DNA from: Mansonella perstans
Taxonomy: Eukaryota; Nematoda; Chromadorea; Rhabditida; Onchocercidae
Assembly: GCA_037074765.1 (NCBI GenBank)
Contig: JBAMDO010000021.1
Coordinates: 132,001-196,000 of the forward strand
DNA length: 64,000 nt
Direction of reading: 5' to 3'
Shown one piece after another: positions 29,524-40,500 of this stretch. Position numbers and translations under genes: made by a program. The notes below the pieces were generated by a model. That model was given only the letters and a program-made list of their open reading frames with translations, did no database searches and had not been told where the DNA came from. Positions within the stretch are counted from its first letter, which is position 1, and each line of letters begins with the position of its first letter.

Positions 29524-32204
29524 CAAAACTGCAACTCATTCTGTATTCGTTTTTTGATTAAAAAAAGATTTATCGGTCAAGTCTATAAATTCGGATAAAA
29601 TCTTTAGCATTTTTGAAGTGTAATTAATTTCCAACTTCAATTTCAAAAATTTTGCTTTTACAATTTCGAATAAACGAAGATTTAGAACAGTTGGAGTTTT
29701 GTAAAGCTGAATGGAACTGAATAAAGAAAAGATGAATTTGGAAAGCAGATGGAACTATTTGTGTCATAATACTGATAAACCGGATGAGATAAGCAAATGA
29801 AACAGTTTTTGAATCATTGTGCTTGAATTATTCATTGAAAAGTTCCTTTTTAACAAATATCATCTCTCTCAAGCATTTCATTTTTCAATTAGCTCAGTCA
29901 CCTCTGCAGTTCATTTTGCTTGGACAAATCTTTTCTATTCTATTTGTAAGAAATTTTTTGGCCAATTTCCTTATTAACTTTTTTTTTTAATTTTTTTTGT
30001 TTTTTTAAAAATTATCAGTTACATTTGCCTGATAATTAATTTGATGAGCAAATGAAATATTAAAATCAAATGTACTAGTTACAGTAGCACTCTGAAAGCT
30101 CTACAAAAGCTCCCAAAAAGTCTCTGAAAATGCCAGAAATCAATCATATTTTATTTTTTTGAAATATTTTTGAAAACATAATATCAGTCTTGCAATGTTA
30201 TAAATGTAGCCAATCATTATGAACATCCAATGATGTAATGATACATTTTTTTAATAATTTTTTTAAATTTTACAATATCTTCAGCTATAATTTATTAGGT
30301 ACATTGCAAACTTTGAGACATTTTCATTTTGACCGCCAAATGAGCCAGAAAATAGTTACTTAGATTGAAATTTAAGCAATTAACTCTAGCTGGCTATTAA
30401 TATCGTCCAATTATCAGTTTTTTTTTTTGTTCATTGTGTAAAAGTTACGCAGTAAACAATCATTATCAGTTTTACATTCTGTAATATATAAACAATGACA
30501 ACATTCCTTTCTTTTTCCTCAGGTAAGCCTAACATCGGGAAACTATAAGTCCTTGTCGTTTGTCGGCTATAGAGATTTATTTGAATTCTCTTACTTAATC
30601 AAACAATATTACTAATTCACAGCAGTAAGAAAAAAGTACAAAAACGCAAAAATTGATCAGCAATAAGTAACAAGAATGAGTTATACAAACAATTTGATCA
30701 ATTTTAACTAAGAAATCTTGTCGTTTCATTCGATCACAGCTCATTGTCGTTCTGTTAATATTCTTTGCAATGAATGAAGTCCTTCCATCGGTGGATAGAA
30801 TTGTTGCAAAAGATTACCCGACTGGTTGATATAGCTGACGAATGAAGTAGCGCATTAGAATACTGGCTAATGGATAATTGATTGTAAAAATTGTTTGATT
30901 ACAAAAAACTGGCTATGCAGGATTTTTTCCGTATGTGATCATCAAGCACTTTCCTTATCATGAACAGCGAAATCCTTTTGTGACATCATCCCCATTGTTA
31001 GTTTATATCCTTCTCATTGCCTTATTACAAAATTTTATCATTCTCTCTGATAATTTTGATTCTTTTTTGGTAATCCTAATATTGAGAAATTGTTCTAGGC
31101 CTATTGTAACAGTTCTAGACGCCCAATGTTTTTTATATTAAAGTGATCCAGCAACAAATGGAATTATAAGTGACTGCAATAAGTAACAGTGAACCGGTCC
31201 AGGATGTTGATAATAGTTAAATTTAAATTAGATCAACAGTGTTAATACAAAAAAAGAAATAAAAATAAAAAACGATGATCAAATGAAAAAGTTTAAAGAT
31301 TTCCAGTCGATTATGAAACGAACTGACGAATCTTCCTGAAAACATAAACGATTGGAAAATTTCTTCCAATCCAAAATTTCATTGAACATTGATTCGGATA
31401 ATCTTGAACTGGAAAAAGGATTTATTACAGAATTATGAAAACTTGAAAACTTGATAGATGTAACTGAATTAAACAGGTGTTATAATGGCAAATTCCTGGA
31501 GAGGGGAAAAGAATATTAATTCATTTTCAGCGTAGCGTCATCTTCAAAAGGATTTATTTTAGCAATTATTTCAAATTATTCTTCCAAATACAGTTTTTCT
31601 GCCGGAAGTTCAAAGAATTATTTCCTTCAATTCACTTTTATTGGAAATTATTCCCAACTTTTTAATTTAGTTTCTTAATTTCAACACTTCACCGAAAATT
31701 TCATGAAATATTTTTTACGCAGCCATCTTAATGCTAAATTACTATGACATTCATTTATAGTTCTTTCTTCGCTGTTATAAAAAGAAATTTAAAAAAAGTT
31801 CTTGTTTTTGTTTGAAATTATCATTTTAAATCAAACAGGTCAAATTTTTTCCTTTTTTTTTTAGAAAAAACTAATGATTTTTTGAAGTAATATTTATTTT
31901 TTTAAAATTATTTAATCAATTTAATATGCTAATATGATACTGTAGCTCTTTATTTCTTGCAAATAAATTTATTAATTTAAACACGAATTATTCATAATAA
32001 TTACTGCATAATTTCATTAATTTAAATACAAATTATTTATAATAATTACTGTATAATTTATCGCAAATGAATTTGTATCCGAAAGCTAAATTTACATGTT
32101 TATCACACAAACAAAACGACATACAATATTGCGCATCGCATTTTGAAGATTATTGCACAAAATGAGCTTTTATCAAAAATATGAAATAGAACTCTTCGGT
32201 ATAT
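29524..32204. other. Gene-free stretch downstream of collagen
   Basis: The first part is probably collagen 3' UTR (AATAAA near 29668). I searched both strands for receptor-kinase motifs that would belong to the fragment at 32.2 kb and saw none. A T-rich tract followed by CAG near 30520 looks like an acceptor but leads into a frame with early stops. Confidence 0.4.
31946..32150 (+). repeat. Inverted repeat L flanking the receptor-tail fragment
   Basis: This 200-bp stretch is the reverse complement of 33361-33553 with good identity; both share AACAAAACGACATACAATAT, TAAATTTACATGTTTATCA and TTTCATTAATTTAAA. A third, partial copy in the same orientation as this one lies at about 36530-36600. The pair brackets the kinase-end and tail exons. 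Confidence 0.8.
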
Positions 32205-33162
32205 ATAAATAAAATCTGAGAGAAAAAATTATGGCTACGAGATGTGTTATTGCCATGGAAGTCTAATTTTTCTGCAATTCAAGTTAGCTACAGAATACGG
32301 AATCACGACCAAATTTTATTGTCCTCAAGAAAAAATTCAAACAATATTGCAAAGTATCCCATCTTTATGTGTGGTGTACTTGAGACTTTTTTTAAAAATT
32401 GAGGAATTAAATAAAGCATGACATTTCATATGATAAGTAAATTTTCTTTTGTCTAGGTCGAAACAGGAATCATAGTTACTGATTTCGTTTGAACAGCAAC
32501 TGAATATTCTGGATTTGATGCACAATATGGTTGTATTGATGAAATACGCATATATGTTAATTAAAGTAACCGAAAATTTGTTTAATTTGGACGCTAGTAT
32601 TCAAAAAATTTGTTATCAAATTAACAGCAACACTATATTTAGGATGCTAAAAACATGCAACAGGAAAAACGAATGAGAAGCATCGATTCTAGACGTTATC
32701 AAAATGATCCTGTATATGATGGTCATGCAGGACTAGATATGGATAAAGGCAATTATTTGGTACCAAATAACAAAGAGCTAACATTATACACGTCAGTTAT
32801 TGTCCGGGAAAATGGTAAATTTCTTAATTACACATTTTACAACATTTATATCACGTCAACTAACACTCATGTTAATTCATTTACTTTCAAATTTACTTAC
32901 CTTTCTTATCTTATTTAATCACATTTAATGTAATGTAAAATTTAAAAAGTAAAAAAAAACGAAACTTTATTTGAAATATTTTAAAATACTATTTTTAACA
33001 GAACTGTTGGAAAATTCGGAACATTATAATGACAAAATGGGTACTGATGACTACAATCAGTTCAAATCTTTACCGGTGGAAATGATAGAAAGCATAAAAT
33101 CGAGCAACACTACAACCGATCAAAATGATTATTATTTTGCTGAAAATGAAATTTCGATATAA
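32205..33162 (+). pseudogene. let-23: LET-23/EGFR-type kinase end (decayed) and C-terminal tail exons, on the strand opposite to the ectodomain
   Basis: Two well-spliced exons (32643-32814 and 33002-33162, GTAAAT donor, AACAG acceptor) encode about 110 residues of a tyrosine-rich acidic tail with RRYQNDPVYDGHAGLD, GNYLVPN, EHYNDKMG and QNDYYFAENEISI. YLVP-type tyrosine motifs are characteristic of EGFR-family tails, including LET-23. Upstream, 32205-32400 shows what I read as a decayed end of the kinase domain: TESRPNFIVLKKKF at about 32297-32338, matching the D/E-S-R-P-x-F motif of the last helix, with a TAG (32285-32287) where Trp is expected and further stops before it. No ATG or other upstream exons are found on this strand. 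The assignment to the receptor whose ectodomain lies at 37.5-45.9 kb on the minus strand is inference from family logic and proximity. Confidence 0.55.
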
Positions 33163-33240
33163 CTTTGATTTGTGGAAATTTTCAAGAAAATATTACGGTA
33201 CTGAGTACGATTTTATATTTTAATTTTCTTACAAAAATAT

Positions 33241-34580
33241 GGCCATGAATTCATTTTATTTTACTTGTTTATTAAAATGTTCTGAATTCAAACATTCCCG
33301 AGTTTAATTTTTTAAATGAATAAACTCTTAATATTAAAAAAAAAATTTTTCTTTCAGAGAATGCGACGCGCAATATTGTATGTCGTTTTGTTTCTATGAT
33401 AAACATGTAAATTTATCTTTTGTATACAAATTCGTCTGCTATAAATCATGCAGTGTTTATCAAAATTAATTTTTGTGTTTAAATTAATGAAATTATTATT
33501 ATGAGTAATTTTTGCATTTAAATTAACAAATTTACCTGCAAGAATAAAGAGTTAAAAGTTGAAATCGACCTGGATTTCATGTAATCATTTAAACTGTATT
33601 CATTGTTAAATATTTCACCCTGAATTTATTGTACAAATTGGATACCAAAATATTTTACTTTATATTGTTTATTTTGAATGTTTTGCAGTATCTTGAAAAA
33701 AATAAAAAACAAAAAAAACAAGAAAAAAAAAAGAAAAAACAAGAAATAAAAAATGACAGGATGTGAAAAACATTTCTTGCATTAAAAATAATTAAATAGA
33801 AATAAATTAATACCTACAATAACTCAACAAATTTAAGGCGCTGTTAATCAAGCATAATCTATAACCATAGACATTGATGGAAATATCTATTGGATAATAT
33901 GAGATACGTAGGAACGGAATAATTCGAATAATCAGTTAATTTAATTTATTATACATTTTATTTAGAAAATGTTCAAAATAAATGATCAAAAAGTGTGTAC
34001 GTAATTCAACTGCAAACATAACTTTATTGGGATTTTTTATTAAAGGAAAAAACTTTTAATGATTGAAAGGTTGCCCATTTAAAGTCAAAAACTTCAATTT
34101 ACCAAAAATTAACAGATTTCACAAATTTCTTGAAAAATGAAAAAACTCAGTAGAAATCACCGCAGGATCTTGCTTGCTTTCTATTGTGCCATCAAAATTC
34201 AAAGCGCTTTATTTTTATAATCATCCAAATATTTCAAAATTCATTGTCGTAATGGCTAATAATTAAAATATTGAGCTATCTCAAATTACTTAATTCATTC
34301 ATTAACAAGTCATTAAAATAATCTCAGTACTCACGTTGAATTTGTCGAAAATGTTGGCTTTGACTTTATTCTTGCTCTTAAATTTGATTTTAAGTAAGTT
34401 ACAATTGAATTCTAGTACAGTAAAAAAAATGAAATTTCCTCCCGCAAGTTTCTGCGCTTTAGCAAAGTTTCGCAAGTAATCAAAAAACACAAAAAGCAAA
34501 GAGCACACAAAAAAAGCAATAACAAAAAAATGTCCACAAAATTCCCAAAACTGCTTTATATCCTTTTCACATACTTTGGA
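33241..34580 (+). repeat. Left arm of a 3.4-kb palindrome
   Basis: In inverted order it matches 35595-36670. Paired pieces include 33257-33300 with 36625-36670, 33361-33640 with 36455-36600, 33770-34000 with 36100-36320, 34130-34260 with 35930-36060, and 34310-34580 with 35595-35870. Small indels separate the blocks. The inner piece (34310-34580) is a repeat module (B) also found at 48140-48420 and 62620-62830. Confidence 0.85.
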
Positions 34581-34639
34581 TCCAGTTGCTAATTCTTAAA
34601 GTATATTAAATAAATACAAATATTGCAACACATTTGCAA

Positions 34640-35060
34640 TACAAAGCGAAAAAAAAACATTTGGTAATGTCATTTTGTTGGGCAGGCAATCAAAATAACG
34701 AATCAACAGAATTCAAATTTATTTGATATTTTGTAAGCTATGATCAAATTTCATGACAGCCCAAAAAGTATTCCAAAGAAATTTCTGCATTTCGGTGATA
34801 ACACCGGAGATGACTCATAACAACTGCAAGCATAAAGTACTACAAAATTTCAAAATTGTTTAACTTCCTCCTCTTAAACCTTAGATTTAATTGCTTTAAT
34901 ACTTAAAGTTACTTCAAATGACAATGAAATTCTTTTGCATTTTTTACATTTTTTCATTTTTTAATTTTTTTATCTTTTTTATTATTTCATTTGTTGTTCT
35001 TTGAAATTTTTCTTTTACTTTTTTGTTTTTTTTCAAATGTTTCAAAACTTTAGTAAAGAA
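34640..35060 (+). repeat. Repeat module C in the palindrome loop
   Basis: Direct copy of 48470-48885: shared strings include CTCCTCTTAAACCTTA, AAAGTTACTTCAA, CAATGAAATTCTTTTGC and a long T-rich end. Non-coding. Confidence 0.8.
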
Positions 35061-35061
35061 A

Positions 35062-35405
35062 TAATAATGAAACCTTCGATAACTGTACAGTTTGCTAAGC
35101 TTCCAATATTGACGAATCTGTTGCCTCATTCATCACACAAGCTAAAAAAATCAAAAATTGGATGATTAAACAATATTAAATCCTATTTAAGATATTTTTA
35201 CTGGATAGTAAACAGTATTAGTTATAATTAAGGTATTTATATAGGAGGGCAGTAGGCAGTATCAATCCTAATTATGGAATTTCTATACTGAAAGTAAACA
35301 ATATCAACCTTATTTAAGGTATTTCCATAAGATAGTGAATAGCATTTGTCTTAATTAAGATATTTCCATAAGATAGTAAATAGTATTGGTCCTAATTAAG
35401 GTATT
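35062..35405 (-). pseudogene. Partial duplicate of an ectodomain exon of the EGFR-like gene with its intron
   Basis: Direct, high-identity copy of 40723-41068, i.e. most of the 5' part of ectodomain exon 40801-40675 and about 270 bp of the preceding intron. The exon part (35062-35141) has lost frame relative to the original (ACVMNEA then divergent), while the intron part, with its TAAGGTATTTCCATA-type mini-repeats, is nearly unchanged. It lies 5.3-5.7 kb downstream of its parent, inside the palindrome loop. Confidence 0.8.
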
Positions 35406-35419
35406 TCTTATTTCTTTTT

Positions 35420-35570
35420 ACTTCATTTCAATTACTTTCATAAGCATATCTGCAAAATAGCTATTTTTTGCAGTGCCCCTGAACGGGCAACCCATTAATT
35501 ATCAGTCAGTAAAGTTTTTCCTTTTTCTACAAAATCCGAATAAAGCTATAGTTTTTAGTTAAACAACTGT
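35420..35570 (+). repeat. Repeat module A
   Basis: Matches 47970-48115, 51285-51420, 52945-53095 and partly 50160-50225; shared strings are TTTCAATTACTTTCATAAGC, CCCATTAATTATCAGTCAGT and ATCCGAATAAAGCTAT. It is followed here, as at 48 kb, by module B. Confidence 0.8.
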
Positions 35571-35594
35571 TTGCAAAAAAAAAAAAAAAATTAG

Positions 35595-36670
35595 CGATTG
35601 AATCCAAAGTATGTGAAAAAGATATAAAACAATTTTGGGAGTTTTCTGGACAATTTTGTGTTCTTGCATATGCTGTCTAGCGCTTGCGAAACTTTGCTAG
35701 AGCGCAGAAACTTGCAAGAGGGACTTTCATTCTTCTTACTGTCCCAGAATTCAATCGCAACTTACTTAAAATCAAATTCAAGAGCAACAAGAAAAAGCTA
35801 GCATTTCAAAAAAATTCAATGTGAATACTGGGATTCTTTTAACAACTTGTTATTGAATGGATATGGATCAACGTTTTGAAATTAGCCTAGCCCAAGCCTA
35901 GAAATTTAGTATCAACCATTACGAGAATGAGTTCTGGAGTCTTTGGATGATTAAAAAAATAAAGCACTTCGGATTTTGATGACACAATAGAGAGTTAGCA
36001 AGATGATGCGGTAATTTCTGCTCGTTTTTTTTCATTTTTCAAAGAATTTGTGAAAGCTGTTGATTTGTTATATAGTCATATTTGTACTGCAAATATGTAC
36101 ACACCTTTTGATGATTTGTTTTGAACATTTTCTTAATAAAGTGTATGATAAATAAAATGATTATTAGAATTATTCCGTTCTTACGTATCTCATATTATCC
36201 AACAGATATTTCCATCATATGTATGGTTATAGATTATATCTGATTAACAACGTCTTAAATTTGTTGGATTATTTTGGGTGTTAACTTATTTCTGTTTAAT
36301 TATTTTTAATGCAAGGAATATTTTCCACATCTTCTCGTTTTTTATTTTTTGTTTTTTAATTTTTTCCTATTCCTTGTTTTTTCGTTTTTCGTTTTTTCAA
36401 AATACTTCAAAACACTCAAAATAAACAACATATGAAAAAATGCTTCAGTACTCAATTTGACATTAAATTCAGGGTGAAATATTTAACAATGATTACAATT
36501 TAGACGTGTGATATCCAGGCTGATTTCAACCTTGACTCTTCATTTCTTGCAAATAAATTTATTAATCATAATACACAAATTATTCATAACATTTATCGCA
36601 TAATTTCATTACTCGGAAAATGTGATGACTTGGAAATGTTTGAATTCAAAACATTTCAATAAACAAGGGA
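35595..36670 (-). repeat. Right arm of the palindrome
   Basis: Reverse complement of the left arm 33241-34580, with a few gaps. The arms are separated by about 1 kb holding module C, the exon duplicate and module A. Confidence 0.85.
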
Positions 36671-36819
36671 ACATTTTGTGCAAATTCACTCTAGCAGAAA
36701 ATATTGTTTTGTTCCATATATTTTTTTTTGTATTTCAAACATAGTTCTAACTTGTAATAGAAAGTAAATCTGGAAAAATATTTATTTTTAGGAGGATAAA
36801 TAAATGCATTAATAAAATT

Positions 36820-36990
36820 ACGCCAGGAAAACAATTCCAAATGCACCTTGTTCAAGTGATTACTGTGTCTTTTCAAGACTTTCACTTCTAATAACACAAA
36901 GAGTTGACATATTTGGCTGCATGGATGAATCTGTTTGTTCGCTTGGTACGTTCATTTCAACTCTCTTCGATCACGTCTTTTATTTTTCAA
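36820..36990 (-). pseudogene. let-23: Decayed juxtamembrane / P-loop exon of the EGFR-like kinase
   Basis: On the minus strand, 3' of the transmembrane exon, the translation shows KNKRRDRRELK in one frame. A one-base shift then gives MNVPSEQTDSS and LCVIRSESLEKTQ, then a TAA (36862-36860), then SLEQGAFGIVFLA, another stop, and no further kinase match. The order basic juxtamembrane, Leu-x-x-Ile-x-x-x-x-Leu, G-x-x-x-GAFG-x-V is that of an EGFR-family kinase start. At least one frameshift and two in-frame stops are visible. A GTAATC donor just before the first stop could let an exon end there, so a short spliced product is not excluded. Confidence 0.5.
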
Positions 36991-37538
36991 ACAACTTACT
37001 GTGATAGCCTAAAATGTATCTGAGAGTTTTGCTACAACTAAAACAAAAATTTGCATTTCCTTCGAGTAATTTTTTTTTCACCGAAATGGAACAAAAGAAA
37101 TGGTTTATCTAAAAATATTCCAATTTGATATAGAATTTAAGAATTAATGTTTCATTAAATTTACAATGACAGTACGAAAATACAAATCAAAAATACAAAT
37201 TAATTTGAAAAGAAATGTAATCAGAAACGAAATTTGAGTAAAAAAATCAGCGCGGAGTATTTTCAAGCAAAAAGTAATGAAGCAAATCTATCCCAAATAT
37301 TACGAGATAATATGGGGGGTTGTTAGAGTAATTCCGGAAAAAATACTAGTGCTTAAAGCAATCAAAAAAAAATCTGTTATATTATTTCTTTCAAATAAAA
37401 GGTCAAAGAAAGAATATAGTATGTCTCATTTTACTCGAATCAAAGAGATTCGATTGCAATAGAAAAAAAAAACTAGTGAAATTAAATTCCGGAAGAAACA
37501 TTAATGTTTGAAGCATTAAAAAAAATATGTTATATTAC

Positions 37539-40500
37539 CTCTTTTATAAGAAAGAAATTAAAACAAACCACTAAAATACCGATAACACTAGCTCCGCACA
37601 ATGCACTTATTATGATTATGTATGTTGGCCTGAAATGAATTATTTTCTCAGGAATTTCATGATATTTTCAGTGGCGAAGTTCATTCTTTTCAGAATACTT
37701 TGAGAGGGCTATCTAATTCTTGCTCTTAGTTACTAAATAAGCATTGCTTAGCTGCGAAGAATTCATTAAGAAAATAACTTATTTTATATATTATTTCAAA
37801 GAAGACAAAATTTGTAACCTTGATTCAAGAAAACCTGCACGAAGTTCATCCTTACTCCCTAGATCTTTTTCACAGATACCAGTCGTATAATCTGTCTTAT
37901 AACCTTCCGGACATTGTTCCATGCAAAGCTAACGAACAAATCTCGTTAATTAGACAAGAAATTAATTTTTCAATTTACTAGTTACTAATTTGAAAAAAAT
38001 AAACGAAAATTGAATTTGATAGGTTAAACAATATCAGATTTGTTGATGAAAAATGTAATAAAAATTTTTTGAATTTTAAAAAAAGTACGAACCAAACTAT
38101 CGTTTTTTAAAATACCAGCTTTGGCACATCGTGTACAGTTTGAGGGACCAGGACCTTTGCAACCCTTTGATGGTTCACATAGTTCACTACATAGTTCACA
38201 TTCACCAGTAATATGCTCTGATTTGGGTCGTACCATAAATGAATCTCTGAACAATAATACTATTATATCAAAATAAATAGTACTTTATAAACCGCCAAAA
38301 TTTTAATTGAATGAGATTTAAGATCTACAAATAAAATATTTTAAGCAAAATTCATAAGCCTAAAATTACGCTTTGCACTCCATTGTGCAATAACGGCCAT
38401 TGGATCTAGAGTTCGAAATATAATTCATACATTCACAACCATGTTGTTCTACAAGTGGTCCGTAACCAGTACAAGTTGAACATTCTTCACTACATATTCT
38501 ACATTCCTGAAAAAAATCTATTAAAAATTTCACGAAATTTTTGAAAAGCATATTTTGGAATCTGTTTCAAATATAAGCTATTGCACTGCTACACGGAAAC
38601 GGTTAAGTTACAAAATGAATTATCACAAAATGTTACTGTTACAAAAATATTACCAGTATTGCTAGCATGAGAGCGCCATTATTGCAGCAAAAAAGCTTTA
38701 CACTATTTGCAAATTTTTTTTCTTGTCTTTAAATTATAAGCTTATCGAAAAACCATTTCGAATTCATAATTTAAACAATATTTAAAGATTCGAGATGGTC
38801 TTTTTTAGATTCGTATTTTAAATACGAATCTAAAAAATTGAGAAATCAGAAACATTCATATGTTTTGAATAAATTTTAGAAATAAATAGCCATGCATGAC
38901 TAAATTTTACTTTTTCTTTACTTCCTTAACTCATTTTTTTCATTACGTTTAGTTGACAACTAATTTCATAAATAAACTGCTGGAAGTTAAAATAAAAAAA
39001 AACTTACAAATCTCTCAACAAGCGCTTTATAAGCTGCTGCTGTAAGATAGAAATTATATAAGCCATTTTCTTCACATACATCTTTTGAATGACCCGTATA
39101 ATATAGGCATATAAACTTTAGGCCTGTTTTATCGTCAAGAAAACGTTTTGCATAATTGCATTTATTGCAACCATTTTCGCCCACTATATTACTTGGGCCA
39201 GTACAACTTAAAAATTTCAAATTGTAGAAAATAAAAAAATTTCATTTTCTATTTATTTTTTTTTTTAAGAAAAAGCAATCAATAGTGATAAATGATTTTA
39301 GTATTGAAATAATAACAATTTGAAATTTGATAATTTAGATTAAAAATTTGAAAAAAATATCGAACCCAAAATTATAGCATGCTGGACTGCATAGTAGACA
39401 TTCATTTTTGTGTTTATAATGTGTAGCCGATGGACATTCTAATACGCATTCCTTTTCATGACCTTTCTGCATGCGATAATGCTTGCATTCGGTGCAATCT
39501 TGCAATGTTGGTCCATTACAACTTCGGCATAACTCATGACATTTATGGCAATTTTTACCCGCAACATAATATCTTAAAATGCATTAATAGAATTTAAATT
39601 AACAAATTAATCATTTCAAGACTGACTGTAAAATTTTAGTGGTGATTAAAAAAAAAAATAAAATAACTCTTCTAAAGGACAATCTTCGGAGCATTCTCCT
39701 TCAACATTGTAATCATTGCATTCAGCACACATTTTTGGTCCTGCACCCCAACATCCATAACGTGGATCACAAGCATCATCACAATGTTTATCATTTTCAG
39801 CTAAAAAAAATATATTTGCAAATACCTATTGAGTAAAATAATTTGTAATTAATAATAATCGTTATAAGTATAATAAATATCTTACTGCAAAATTGATTGT
39901 TTGTCATTACTACAACCAAATCAGCAACATTATCTGTTTGCATCATTATCGTCCAATAGTTTCGTAAAAAATCAACATAACAAAGTTGTTTATTATTCAC
40001 GATGTATACACGCCCGTTTCGTATTCTTTTTAATGACCGTAATCCAAGTTCTTGTAAGTTATCATTGTTACTAATTACTAATGAATATTGTTGACCACTG
40101 AAATAATAACAGTTTTAAGCTACAACATATTTATCTTAAATTAAATTAATTCTTTTAGGGAATTTTTTCCTTCTTTAAATCTGTTTCAATTTTTACATGC
40201 TTTAATTCAATCAAAATATTAGATGAAAAGGAAAAAAAGTTTAGCAAAAAAGTACAATTGAAAAAAAAAAGATCTCAAATGATATTATTTACCTAAGTTT
40301 TCGTCCTTCAATGGTTTTCAAATTACGAAGAAAGCTTAATGATGTAGGTGAATATTCACCAGCTTGAATAAACACATATTCGGTAACAATTTCTATATTT
40401 TTCAAAATTTCCAACATTTCAAATGTTAATCCTGATGTATTCTTTGTTGATAGCCTGAAAATTTAATTCTTTATTTCTTTAGATTTCAGCCTTTTCAAAA

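Noticed and set aside
29524..32204. Search for the missing kinase core upstream of the plus-strand receptor tail
   Set aside because: No HRD-, DFG- or APE-like motif was found on either strand; the short frames here have no splice partners.
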